Assembly (NCBI RefSeq): GCF_900113605.1
Contig: NZ_FOPY01000005.1
Coordinates: 238,910 to 302,909 of the forward strand
DNA from: Modicisalibacter xianhensis
GTDB taxonomy: Bacteria; Pseudomonadota; Gammaproteobacteria; Pseudomonadales; Halomonadaceae
DNA length: 64,000 nt
Direction of reading: 5' to 3'
How positions within the stretch are numbered: the stretch's first letter is position 1; every line of letters begins with the position of its first letter. A program made the translations under genes and the position numbers. The notes below the pieces were generated by a model. The model was not told the DNA's origin. It saw nothing but the letters and a program-made list of their open reading frames with translations, and did no database searches. Shown one piece after another: positions 38,301-48,121 of the stretch.

Positions 38301-38338
38301 CCGCGATCACGCGCGTCTGCCGCCGCCCCGCCTGGTAC

Positions 38339-39325
<987 letters not shown>

Positions 39326-39604
39326 CTGCAGGTTCCTCTTTCAGTTGTCGCCTTCAGGTTAAGCGGTGTTATCCCACAAAAGGATGGACGCAGTTCAGGG
39401 TTTTGCAACCATGCGCGAACCGCCCGGTGTAGGAGCGCCATACCCTGGCCTCGTTCACCGCCCCAGTGGACACGCTGCCCCCGGCCATGCTTTCGTGGAC
39501 CTGGATGACTTCGAAACCATTACTTCACGAGGCCAAACATCTAGTGCCGTTCCGAGCCGTCGACTCGGTTCGCCGGGTCGCTCAACGCCTAGTTGGGACA
39601 ACGC
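39326..39604. other. Spacer between the aldo/keto reductase and cytochrome genes
   Basis: No convincing gene or promoter. Plus-strand frames here have no family features. Degraded coding sequence around 39480-39560 is possible but not identifiable. Confidence 0.3.
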
Positions 39605-40240
39605 TCATCCCTGCGGACAGTGCGCTCCGGAATCTATCCAGGCCTGGGTCAGATCGCCGAAGATCTTCTGGGTACCGGGCGCCGGCTGACGGCCTTCGCC
39701 CGGGTGCCAGCCCCAGCCGACCAGCGTGTCGGTTGCGTTGTGCTTCTGCAGCTCGGCCAGGGTCTTGTGGCTGCGGTCTTGGTCTTTCAGCTGCTGGCAG
39801 ATCGCGGCAAGGGATTTGCCTTCCCAGGCTTGCTCGGGTGGCGCCAGGTGCCATTTCGGATGACCGGGGATGGAGCCTTCCTGCGTACTGTAGGGAACAT
39901 TCTCGGGACCGTGGCAGGTCATGCAGCGCATGCCGGGAGCGCCGATATTGCCCATGCCCCGCACCACCAGCGGCTGGTGCACTTGCTGCTCCATGCCCTG
40001 CAGGGGACTGTCACCACGGGGATGGCAGTTGACACAGCGGGGATGCTTGAGCACCTTGCCCATTTCGTTGAACAGGGCAACCGAGCGCTCCTTCAAGTTG
40101 TTGATGGAGTCAAAGTCCGCGGGGGACTTCAGGGACTTCGCCTCGGCCGACGCGCTCTGGGCGATCGCTGGGCCCAGGGCAAAGGCCATCGCGACGGCAA
40201 GCAGGGCGGCGCAGACGGCATAAAAAAGAATGCGTTTCAT
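39605..40240 (-). CDS. Exported c-type cytochrome of the Mo-hydroxylase operon
   Basis: With the ATG at 40238-40240, preceded by GAGGGGGG, the protein has 211 residues. A signal peptide (MKRILFYAVCAALLAVAMAF, then ALGPAIAQ) directs it to the periplasm. Two haem sites are visible, CVNCH near residue 70 and CMTCH near residue 107. It lies 11 nt after the large Mo subunit and is the likely electron acceptor that passes electrons to the respiratory chain. Confidence 0.85.
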   Translation of the reverse strand: MKRILFYAVCAALLAVAMAFALGPAIAQSASAEAKSLKSPADFDSINNLKERSVALFNEMGKVLKHPRCVNCHPRGDSPLQGMEQQVHQPLVVRGMGNIGAPGMRCMTCHGPENVPYSTQEGSIPGHPKWHLAPPEQAWEGKSLAAICQQLKDQDRSHKTLAELQKHNATDTLVGWGWHPGEGRQPAPGTQKIFGDLTQAWIDSGAHCPQG

Positions 40241-40251
40241 GATGGCCCCCC

Positions 40252-42516
40252 TCAGGCTTCGGATGGAACGAGCGGCAGGCGATTGACTCGCTGACCGGTG
40301 AGCCGACGCCAGGCATTGGCGATCGCCGGCCCGACCGGCGGAACCCCGGGCTCGCCAACGCCGGTCGGCGCCTCGGTGGAAGCCATCACGGCCACTTCCA
40401 CCTCCGGCATTTCGTGGATACGAAGGGAGGGATAGGTATCGAAGTTGGCCTGCTTGACGTAGCCATCCTCGGTAAGCGTGATGGCGTCGTACAGTATCGC
40501 CCCGGCCCCGAACCCAATGCCTCCCTCCATCTGCGCACGGATGATATCGGGGTTGACCGCGACGCCGCAGTCCACCGCGCACCAGACCTTGTGCACCCGC
40601 GGTGTCCCGTCGCCGTTGTCCGAGACCTCGGCGATTTCGGCGACATAGGTGTTAAAGCTTTTGTGCAGGGCCACGCCGCGCTGACGCCCTGCCGGGGCCT
40701 GGCCGGAGGCGTTGGCAATCTGCGCCACTTTCTCCAGAACGGCACGGTGGCGTGGGTACTGATTGCCCAATAGTGCCAGACGCCCCTCAATAGGATCTTT
40801 GCCGGCTTTCTCCAACAGCTCGTCGATAAACGCTTCGGTGGCATAGCCGGTATGGGTGTGACCCACCGAGCGCCACCAGAGGGTAGATACCCCGTTGTCC
40901 ATCAGGTGCTGTCCGACCCGCTGGTTGAGGATGGCATAGGGCAACTCACGGGAACCCTCGATGGCCGTGGAATCGATACCGTCCTGGATCATGCCTTCGA
41001 ATCCCGCCGTTCCCTTGACGAACGACTGCACCGCGATCTGGTGGTCCCAGGCGGTGATATTGCCGTCCTGGTCCAGGGCGCCACGCAACCGGTGGACGGC
41101 CAAAGGACGGTAGCGCCCACCTCGGATGTCGTTCTCCCGCGTCCACATCAGCTTGACCGGACGATCGCTGCCGAGGGCTTTGGCCACCTCGGCGGCTTCG
41201 GCGGCAAATTCTCCCCCGGGCTGGGCACGACGCCCGAAACTGCCGCCGGCGAACAGGGTGTGAAGGGTGATCTTGTCCTCTCCGACACCGAACACCTGGG
41301 CCAGGGCGCCGAGATCCAGCGTCTGCAGCTGCGAGCCGAGCCAGGCCGTGACCTGGCCGTCCTTGTACTGGACGACCGCATCCAGCATTTCCATGGGAGC
41401 GTGTGCCAGGAAGGGAAAGTAGAAAGTCTGCTCGAAAACGCTTTCGGCGGCGGCGAGGCTCTTTTCCACGTCCCCATCGTTCCGTGCCGAAACGCCATGG
41501 CTCTGGACCGCCTTGAGGTAATCCGCTTCCATCTCGGCGGATGAACGTTTCTCGGCGTTGTCGCTATTCCATGTCATCTCGAGAGCCTCGCGGCCCTTCA
41601 GGGCGGCGTAGGTGTTCTCGGCGTAGATGGCGACGCCGGCAGGCACCATCTTGACGTCAATGACGCCCTTGACGGCCCGCGCCGGCTTATCGTTCACCGA
41701 GGCGACCGTCGCGCCGAACTGGGGAGGGTGCAGGATGGTGGCGGTGACCAGATCATCGGGATACAGATCGAGAGTGAAGCGCTGTTGCCCCGTGCTCTTG
41801 TCGCGGGAGTCGAGTTTGGCGACATGAGCACCAATCAGGGTGAACTGATCGGGGGACTTGAGCCTGGGCTCGGCCGGTGCTTCTAACTTGGCTGCCTCGG
41901 CAGCCAGTTCTCCGAAGCTCGCGCTGCGATTGCTGGCGGCATGGCTGACGGTGCCCTTGGCCACCGTGATCTCGCTGGCATCGACTTTCCAGCGGTTGGC
42001 CGCGGCCTGGACTAGCATCGCGCGCGCGGCGGCGCCGGCCTTGCGCATCTGCTGGTAGGAGTTGGCGATGGCGGTGGACCCACCGGTGCCCATCAGACCG
42101 AAAATGGTATTGACATAGGTTTCAGTCTCCGCCGGCGCCATCTCGGCGCGCATCTGGCTCCAGTCTGCGTCCATCTCTTCGGCCACCAGCGTCGAGAGCC
42201 CGGTGGTGGGCCCCTGCCCCATCTCGATGTGCTTGACCATCACGGTGACGGTATCGTCGGGTGCGATACGGATGAAGGCATTGGGGGCAAAACCGCCCGG
42301 GGTCGGGTCGTTGATGACGGCGGCCGCCCCGGATTGGGCCCGCGCCCGCGGTGGCAGGTAAACCCCGATAATCAGGCCGGCGGCGACTGCCGCCGAGCCC
42401 TGCAGAAAGCCTCGGCGCGATAGGCCACCGTCGCCCGCCCGCTCCGGCGATGGCTCAAGAGCAGTTTTGGCCACCGCTTCGAGGGACGGGACTCGTTCGT
42501 TGAAGATGTCGGTCAT
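40252..42516 (-). CDS. Molybdopterin-binding subunit, isoquinoline 1-oxidoreductase (IorB) type
   Basis: The 754-residue large subunit of a xanthine-oxidase-family hydroxylase, closest to IorB and membrane-linked aldehyde dehydrogenases. A twin-arginine motif (SRRGFLQGSAAVAAGLIIG, about residues 33-51) after an N-terminal extension suggests Tat export. Molybdopterin-site motifs are present, such as GGSFGRRAQPGGEFAAEAAE and the C-terminal PTGVGEPGVPPVGPAIANAW with the catalytic Glu. It lies 3 nt after the iron-sulfur subunit. The natural substrate cannot be read from the sequence. Confidence 0.88.
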   Translation of the reverse strand: MTDIFNERVPSLEAVAKTALEPSPERAGDGGLSRRGFLQGSAAVAAGLIIGVYLPPRARAQSGAAAVINDPTPGGFAPNAFIRIAPDDTVTVMVKHIEMGQGPTTGLSTLVAEEMDADWSQMRAEMAPAETETYVNTIFGLMGTGGSTAIANSYQQMRKAGAAARAMLVQAAANRWKVDASEITVAKGTVSHAASNRSASFGELAAEAAKLEAPAEPRLKSPDQFTLIGAHVAKLDSRDKSTGQQRFTLDLYPDDLVTATILHPPQFGATVASVNDKPARAVKGVIDVKMVPAGVAIYAENTYAALKGREALEMTWNSDNAEKRSSAEMEADYLKAVQSHGVSARNDGDVEKSLAAAESVFEQTFYFPFLAHAPMEMLDAVVQYKDGQVTAWLGSQLQTLDLGALAQVFGVGEDKITLHTLFAGGSFGRRAQPGGEFAAEAAEVAKALGSDRPVKLMWTRENDIRGGRYRPLAVHRLRGALDQDGNITAWDHQIAVQSFVKGTAGFEGMIQDGIDSTAIEGSRELPYAILNQRVGQHLMDNGVSTLWWRSVGHTHTGYATEAFIDELLEKAGKDPIEGRLALLGNQYPRHRAVLEKVAQIANASGQAPAGRQRGVALHKSFNTYVAEIAEVSDNGDGTPRVHKVWCAVDCGVAVNPDIIRAQMEGGIGFGAGAILYDAITLTEDGYVKQANFDTYPSLRIHEMPEVEVAVMASTEAPTGVGEPGVPPVGPAIANAWRRLTGQRVNRLPLVPSEA

Positions 42517-42519
42517 CGC

Positions 42520-42981
42520 TCAATCCTCCAGGGTATCGGCGGCGTTGTGGATCGCCTTGCGGATGCGCACATAAGTGGCGCAGCGGCAGATGTTGCCGGC
42601 CATGGCCTGGTCGATGTCGGTGTCGGTGGGCTTGGGAACCTCTCTCAGCAGAGCGACAGCCGACATCACCTGCCCGGACTGGCAGTAGCCGCACTGGGGC
42701 ACGTCAATGGCAATCCAGGCATCCTGCACCGCTTGGGCCTCCTTGCCGTCCAGCCCTTCGATCGTGGTCACGGAGCCACCATTCACTTGGGAGATCGGCG
42801 TGACGCAGGAGCGGCGGGGCATGCCGTTGAGATGCACGGTACAAGCGCCGCACTGGGCGATCCCACAGCCGAATTTCGTGCCGGTGAGTCTGAAATCGTC
42901 GCGGATAACCCAGAGCAACGGGGTATCCGGCTCTACACCGGTGGAAACGCTCTTGCCGTTGAGTTTGAAGGTGATTGTCAT
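42520..42981 (-). CDS. 2Fe-2S subunit of the Mo-hydroxylase (IorA type)
   Basis: The 153-residue small subunit that carries two [2Fe-2S] clusters and passes electrons from the Mo site. The plant-ferredoxin-type cluster is [15 protein letters not shown] with a later Cys in RRSCVTP; the C-terminal cluster is CGYCQSGQ with NICRCATY. It is the first gene of the three-gene operon; 319 nt without a clear gene separate it from the next feature upstream. Confidence 0.92.
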   Translation of the reverse strand: MTITFKLNGKSVSTGVEPDTPLLWVIRDDFRLTGTKFGCGIAQCGACTVHLNGMPRRSCVTPISQVNGGSVTTIEGLDGKEAQAVQDAWIAIDVPQCGYCQSGQVMSAVALLREVPKPTDTDIDQAMAGNICRCATYVRIRKAIHNAADTLED

Positions 42982-43299
42982 GCCCTTAGCCTCATTGCGT
43001 CCTGGTATGCCTGTGCGGTGGCGAATGAGCGTCGTGCTGCGACTCGCTCCTTTTCTACCCTAGTCCGCTAAGTTTGGGTGAAGCAAATGCAAAGGTCTCG
43101 TGTACCGGGACGCCCCAAGTGGCATGTTCTGGCTATAGGATGGTCTGCGTGGCGCGCCTGCCTTAACTCGCCACGGAAGTAGTGGCATTGCCGCCCATGG
43201 CGATCGACATGCCCCAGCCGATCGCCACCAGTCCGGCCCAGCCTTGCTGGACACCCACAGGTGGTGTATCGATAACAAGGCAATTAAAGGTGGAACGCA
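42982..43299. other. Spacer upstream of the Mo-hydroxylase operon, with a membrane-protein-like fragment
   Basis: No intact gene. On the minus strand, 43163 to about 43265 encodes GWAGLVAIGWGMSIAMGGNA and TTSVAS then stop, which looks like the end of a membrane protein, without a start. No promoter is evident by eye. Confidence 0.3.
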
Positions 43300-43689
43300 A
43301 TGCCACAACAGGAAGCAATAGGACTTTTGACCGATCGCCAGCTTAGCGTGTTGGCGGGGAAGGTGGCTGCGACTGCCCGGCCTACGAAGACATCGATTTC
43401 TGCAAGCATTGCGTGGCGGCGATCTTGGCGTATCCGGCGGACCAAACTGAGCAAATGCGTCTGACGCAGGGGGATGACACCGACCGGATTCACGCCTACC
43501 TGCAGCAAATGGAGAAGGCATCGTTGGTCAAAGCGCTTTAATTCATCACTCGTCGCAAGTGATCCGGTGCTGCATCATCAGTGGTCGCTGCGGGCCGACG
43601 CAGTGCTGGGAGTGCTGGATTACAAGTCGCTAAAAAGGGTCATCGCACTTTGCCGGGAAGCGCGGCACGCGCCTGCAGTGCAACAATAA
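43300..43689 (+). pseudogene. Degenerate SWIM zinc-finger protein gene
   Basis: The ATG frame starts MPQQEAIGLLTDRQLSVLAG, like SWIM proteins. The metal-binding motif then appears in another frame (about 43359-43541) as GCDCPAYEDIDFCKHCVAAI, that is CxC followed by CxH, with DDTDRIHAYLQQMEKASLVK and stop. The usual C-terminal part (DPVLHHQWSLRADAVLGVLD, then YKSLKRVIAL) resumes in a third register up to 43689. There are at least two frameshifts, and the segment before the zinc motif is shortened. The former function is unknown. Confidence 0.75.
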
Positions 43690-43700
43690 GCCTCAAGAGT

Positions 43701-44483
43701 TCAAAGCTCGCGCTGGCGTAGCCACTCGTCGAACTCACTGGCGACGATACGCTCGCCGGTGAGACCGTCGCTAGCATCCGAGGCCAGGAACACAATGGAA
43801 TCGGCCATCACTGCGGGGCTGAGCAGGCCGAATTGAGCCTTGATCGCCTCCTTGTGCTCCTCGGGGATCATGCCGGTCTCGGTGGCGCCGCCCGGCAACA
43901 GCATATTGACGTCGACGTTCGCCTCGCGGAGATCCTCGGCCATGATCAGCGAGAGCGACTCGGCGCCGGCACGGGAGGGGCCGTAGGGCACGAAGCCTTG
44001 GCGACGCATGGTGGCATGGTTCATCGTAATATTGACGATCTTGCCCTTGCCCTGTTCTAGGAACAGCGCCATGAACGCCTTGGTGACCAGAAAATAGCCG
44101 GTCAGGTTGGTGTCGATGAGGTCACGAAAGCCTGCGGCGGAAACCTTGTAGAACGGCTGTGGATCGGTGAGGAAATCGGGGTTGACCGTGCGCATGCCGA
44201 TGCCGGCGTTGTTGACCAGCAGATCCAGCCCGCCCCAGCGTCGCCGCACCTCGTCCACTGCGGTGGCGATAGACTGTTCGTCACGCACATCCATTACCAG
44301 TGCGTGGGCGTCAAGCCGGCGTTGCGCGAGAGAAGCCACGACAGTGTCGAGCTTTTCCGCCGAGCGTGCCGTGAGTATTACCGTTGCGCCCGCCTCCGCC
44401 AACGCCTCGGCCATGGCCAGGCCGAGGCCACTCGACGCACCGGTGACCAGGGCGCGCTTGCCTTGCAAAGGCTGTTCCGTCAT
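43701..44483 (-). CDS. Short-chain dehydrogenase/reductase with YxxxR instead of YxxxK
   Basis: A 260-residue SDR. The start at ATG 44481-44483 is supported by AAGGAG 7 nt upstream. The Rossmann motif TGASSGLGLAMAEALAE and LVNNAGIGMRT are normal. The catalytic region reads NITMNHATMRRQGFVPYGPS followed by R, so the usual Lys of YxxxK is Arg and the catalytic Ser position is not obvious. The C-terminus is family-like (DSIVFLASDASDGLTGERIV). It may be an altered or non-classical enzyme; the substrate is unknown. Confidence 0.85.
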   Translation of the reverse strand: MTEQPLQGKRALVTGASSGLGLAMAEALAEAGATVILTARSAEKLDTVVASLAQRRLDAHALVMDVRDEQSIATAVDEVRRRWGGLDLLVNNAGIGMRTVNPDFLTDPQPFYKVSAAGFRDLIDTNLTGYFLVTKAFMALFLEQGKGKIVNITMNHATMRRQGFVPYGPSRAGAESLSLIMAEDLREANVDVNMLLPGGATETGMIPEEHKEAIKAQFGLLSPAVMADSIVFLASDASDGLTGERIVASEFDEWLRQREL

Positions 44484-44587
44484 CGCATCACTCCTTTCAT
44501 TCATCAATCTTGGCCTCGACATGTCAGCAGTGCCTACCAGAAGCCCGCCATATCGGCGGCGCCTCGAAGGGCTGATGTGTCGCCTCG

Positions 44588-45079
44588 TTAAGATGCCCGT
44601 TTCCCCTGCCTCCCACGTCGCGTTGTCAGAAGATATCCGGCAGCAGCAAGGCCGAGCATGGCGATACTAAACGGCTTTTCGTTCAGTGGCTTTCCGGCGA
44701 CACGCGGCACTACCTCGGGGAACTCCGCATCGATGCCGCCCGTGTTGGGGAACGCGAAAGCGGATAGCTGGGCAAAGAAGAACGATGCAGGCAGGACAGC
44801 CGCGAATGCCATGCTGGTCGGCTTCAATGGCTTTTGGCGAAGAAAATAGAGACCGCCAACACCCGCAAGCGTTCCTAGCATGATGGTCATTGCGTCGTGA
44901 AACTTGGCATGTGGTGGCCAATTGGGGTTATACATATGGGTTCTGTTCATGTCGAGGGCCCAGGAACCGACGATTGCGATCGTATTGGTAGCATAGAGCA
45001 AGGCTCGGCCTGACTTCATGCAAGTATCGCCATCTGCTTTGTCATAACCCTGTTGTCGAAGGAGCTTTTCATGCTTCAT
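44588..45079 (-). CDS. Small integral membrane protein of unknown function
   Basis: A 163-residue protein with about four hydrophobic segments (ALLYATNTIAIVGSWALDM; MTIMLGTLAGVGGLYFL; MAFAAVLPASFFFAQLSAFA; FSIAMLGLAAAGYLL). The motif NRTHMYNPNWPPHAKFHDAM between the first two is striking and probably conserved. GGAG lies 8 nt before the ATG. I do not recognise the family with certainty. It may be co-transcribed with the SDR, 104 nt downstream. Confidence 0.7.
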   Translation of the reverse strand: MKHEKLLRQQGYDKADGDTCMKSGRALLYATNTIAIVGSWALDMNRTHMYNPNWPPHAKFHDAMTIMLGTLAGVGGLYFLRQKPLKPTSMAFAAVLPASFFFAQLSAFAFPNTGGIDAEFPEVVPRVAGKPLNEKPFSIAMLGLAAAGYLLTTRRGRQGKRAS

Positions 45080-45940
45080 CGCATCCTCTCCATACGTTCA
45101 AGAGCATAGCCAGACATTGCCTGCGACCTCGGCGCTGATTTGCTGGATTGTAGTCAATGGTTTTTGGCTCTTCGCAGATCAGCATGAAACGAGCAAGGTC
45201 CGTGGGGACAGGCAGAATAGAAAAACGGTGGTAATCCGGATAAGCCGATATTCGCCAAAACGTTAGCCTATGGACATCGTCGTTGCCATGGACGCTACTC
45301 CGCTCTGCCTATTCTGGGAAACGTTTCACTCCCCGTCCAACAAACCTTTCTCGCGCCGACACCCTGCTTATTCAGCTAGCAACGTATCCTCACGTGCCCG
45401 GTCTGCAGTGACTGTGACCAGGCCTGTCTCCTGACACAGGATGCGCATTACCGGCGTGTTCGCGAAGCGCCACTGTTTCTATCACGTGGTGACTGGGCTT
45501 TCCCATGCGACGTCTGCGCTGCCCCGTCTGTGGCCCAATGTGCTGAACGGATTGACTGACTGCCTAACCGATCCTCCGCCACCGATACGCTACGTCAGTG
45601 GGTGGAATGTCTGGTGTACTGCAGGGCCCGTCCCGAACTAATTTGGAAGCGTGTAATTAATCATCCGGGACCCGGCACTAGCGCCTGGTCCGGATATTAG
45701 GGACCGCTTCAGCCATTCTATGAATCTAGGCAGCTTAAGCGGGGCAACCTGCGCTGCCACGTCGATGTTGGCCCATGCATAGGCAGTCGAAATCACGCTC
45801 AGACGCGGTTGAGAAAATATGTCCCTTGCTGGCGACTAACAGGGAGAAGATATGCTTGCCATGCTAAATAACGCCGCATGGCGGAACCGGAGCATGTAAG
45901 CCTTCACGTTGCGTGCAAGGTGTAGGTAAATACCGTAGCA
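45080..45940. other. 861 bp without a recognisable gene
   Basis: Short frames on both strands (for instance around 45420-45640, plus) have some coding character but no family features, start signals or full length. The base composition is less GC-rich than that of its neighbours. It probably contains decayed genes next to the insertion-rich segment that follows. Confidence 0.4.
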
Positions 45941-46177
45941 TTAAAACCGATAACGGATAAAGGCCCCGACATAAGCCTGGGTGACATCACCGATATCATC
46001 GACGATAGGGCTGTCCTCGGCGTCCCCCGTCAGTTGTGAGACGCCAGCCAGGCCGGTAATCGACTCCTCGGGCGTCAGCCAGTAGCTCAGGCTGCCGCCT
46101 AGGCCGAAACGGAAGTAACCCTCGTCAGGGCCGTAGGCGGACAGGCCGAAACGCGCACTTTCACGCGAAGAGATGCG
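45941..46177 (-). pseudogene. C-terminal fragment of a MipA/OmpV gene
   Basis: Encodes SRESARFGLSAYGPDEGYFR through SLSYWLTPEESITGLAGVSQ to AYVGAFIRYRF and stop, nearly the same as the last 80 residues of the intact MipA protein encoded at 55121-55891. Everything 5' of 46177 has been replaced by the IS30 transposase fragment in the opposite direction. It is therefore a partial duplicate or an older, broken paralogue. Confidence 0.88.
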
Positions 46178-46184
46178 ACTTTCA

Positions 46185-46999
46185 GCGACCGGCGACGCCG
46201 ACTTGCCTGGAAGACGACCAAGCGCCTGTCCAGCCTGGTCCGCTGGATAACCCGACAATTGCGGGACGAATGGAGCCCCGAGCAGATCAGTGGCTTCATG
46301 GCCAATGCCAATGGCATCCGCGTGAGCCATAAGTGGATCTACTCCCTTATCCGAGACGACAAGGTGCGTGGAGGTAACCTCTGGAAAGCCCTGCGGTTAC
46401 CGCAGCGACGCTGCTACCACCGTCACTTGGCCAGACGCGCCGGACTCGGCAAGATCCCCCATCGTGTGGGCATTGAGCACCGTCCCGCTGAGGTAGAGGA
46501 CCGCCTGTACATCGGCCACTGGGAAGGCGATCCGATCCTCAAGGGACATAAGGCGTCCGGCCTGGTAACGCTGGTCGAGCGCCGTAGTGGCTACTTGCTT
46601 GCCGCCAGGTTGCCGCACATTACGGCACGAGGCACCGCCAAGGCCATGACCCGGCTGCTGAAGCCTCGTCGGGGTGCCGTGAAAAGCATCACCCTAGATA
46701 ACGGCTCGGAATTCGCCGACCATCGCCAGGTGGCCCAGGCCGTGAGCGCTGATACCTATTTCTGCGATCCCTACCGCTCCAGCCAGCGGGGGACAAACGA
46801 AAACACCGACGGGCTGATTCGGCAATACTTTCCAAAGGGCACCGATTTTCGGAGAGTGAGCGATGCCGAGTTACGACGCGTGGTAGAGAAGCTCAATAAC
46901 CGGCCCAGGAAGCGCCTGGGTTACCGAACGCCCGCCCAGGTGTTTCTGGGAGAATGTTCAGGCGCATTGAAGACCGCAGGTGCTGCGTTTATTGGTTGA
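46185..46999 (+). pseudogene. IS30-family transposase, 5'-truncated
   Basis: The frame is open from about 46185 (SDRRRRRLAWKTTKRLSSLV) to 46999. The first ATG-like start is at 46259, giving 246 residues against roughly 320-380 for the family. The N-terminal DNA-binding helices are lost. DDE residues are visible: Asp in GHWEGDPILKG, Asp in ITLDNGSEFADH and Glu in GTNENTDGLIRQYFPKGTDF. It is joined directly to the mipA fragment and no left terminal repeat is seen, so it is probably inactive. Confidence 0.85.
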
Positions 47000-47383
47000 A
47001 TCAAGAAGGATAGTTGAAACCATATCTACTTATGGGACGGGCACTTGTTCGGCTTTGAAAACCGTCCAGTGATTTACTAGAAGACGAGCATCAGGTGGAC
47101 AGGGGATCACCCGCCACGAAGCTGAAGAGGTTCGCCGGCCCCAGCTGCAGGCCGCCGGTCAAGCCGGTAATGATCCAGTACCGCAAGCGCGACCTGCATG
47201 TGTGCATAGAGCATGTGTGCATAGAGATAGTCGTGGGCGGGCGTATCGGGCGCAATGATACGCCATCCGAGACCCCAGTTCCCGGACCAGTTCGAGAGCG
47301 TCTATGGCCTTTGCCCTGCCTCCTCTACGCTGTGCTCTGCGCCATTGTAGCGTCTATGCTGCTCTGCATACATGCGGAGTGTA
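47000..47383. other. Spacer with a decayed minus-strand frame and a tandem repeat
   Basis: No intact gene. On the minus strand a frame from about 47290 to 47105 reads WRIIAPDTPAHDYLYAHM and onward to a stop. Within it a 15-bp unit occurs twice in tandem (47196-47210 and 47211-47225), duplicating LYAHM in frame. No start codon or family was identified. Confidence 0.4.
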
Positions 47384-48001
47384 TCAGGCGTTCCAGCTGA
47401 TTAGGCCGAATAGTGTGTCGATCAGTGCGCCGCCCTCGTCGCGTAATGGGAAGCTCGCAGGGTCGCGCAGCCAGTCGTGGACGAGGCCGCTAAGCATCGA
47501 TTGCAGCAGCCGGGTGGCGGTCTCGGGAGCCAGGCCGGGGGCGAGCAGCCCTAGGTCATGCGCATGACGTAATTGCTTGTACATGCTTTTCTGGCATTCG
47601 CGAACCAGACGATTCTGCATTTCCAACGGATTGATGTCGCTGAAGAACTCGCAGCGATGCAGAAGGATGGCATGGGTCCGCCGGTCACGGGGCCGCTCGA
47701 TGCGTACCAGGCTGTTATGGCAGGCCAAGCGCAGCGTCTCCAGGGGGGAGTCGATGCCGGAGGTCTCCCTGACCTCGTCCAGCAATTCCTCGAAGGGCAA
47801 GCGCACACGATTGAGCAGGGCGTGAAACAGGTCCGCCTTGTCCTTGAAATGCCAGTAGATCGCGCCACGGGTCATGCCGGCATGCCGGGCGATCTGTTCG
47901 AGCGAGGCGCGTGCCACGCCCTTGTCGAAGAAGACCTCCTCGGCGGCATCGAGCAAGGCTTCGCGGGTGGCTTCGGCTTCGGCTTTGGTGCGTCTGGGCA
48001 T
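47384..48001 (-). CDS. TetR/AcrR-family repressor of the adjacent RND pump
   Basis: A 205-residue regulator starting at ATG 47999-48001 (MPRRTKAEAEATREALLDAA). The N-terminal helix-turn-helix is ARASLEQIARHAGMTRGAIY followed by WHFKDKADLFHALL; the C-terminal ligand domain resembles AcrR. It is divergent from the pump genes, with a 24-bp palindrome (48059-48082) between them. Repression of both promoters and release by pump substrates is the expected model. Confidence 0.92.
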   Translation of the reverse strand: MPRRTKAEAEATREALLDAAEEVFFDKGVARASLEQIARHAGMTRGAIYWHFKDKADLFHALLNRVRLPFEELLDEVRETSGIDSPLETLRLACHNSLVRIERPRDRRTHAILLHRCEFFSDINPLEMQNRLVRECQKSMYKQLRHAHDLGLLAPGLAPETATRLLQSMLSGLVHDWLRDPASFPLRDEGGALIDTLFGLISWNA

Positions 48002-48056
48002 GGTAACACTAAGGGGTCCGGACTCTTTGTCGCCATCATACCGTAATGCGCCGATA

Positions 48057-48086
48057 TTTACATTCATTTATGTATGGATGTAGTCT
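48057..48086 (+). promoter_or_regulatory. Operator and probable promoter of the RND pump operon
   Basis: TACATTCAT (48059-48067) and ATGGATGTA (48074-48082) form a 24-bp palindrome with one mismatch per arm pair and a 6-nt centre. It closely resembles the E. coli AcrR site (TACATACAT, 6 nt, ATGTATGTA). TTTACA (48057-48062) and TAGTCT (48081-48086), 18 nt apart, could be the -35 and -10 boxes, so bound repressor would cover the promoter. Confidence 0.75.
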
Positions 48087-48121
48087 AGGCGTCTTTGTTG
48101 ACTCGACTAAGGAAGTAGGCG

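Noticed and set aside
43060..43521. 153-residue minus-strand open frame near the SWIM remnant
   Set aside because: The translation is Pro/Arg-rich without domain features and is antisense to the recognisable SWIM coding sequence.
43613..43631. GATTACAAGTC match to the tRNA-Thr anticodon region, possible second att site
   Set aside because: Only 11 bp match and they lie within the SWIM-protein coding sequence (VLDYKSLK); the T arm and acceptor are absent.
47095..47400. 101-residue plus-strand open frame before the TetR gene
   Set aside because: No ribosome binding site or family features, and it overlaps the better minus-strand decayed frame.
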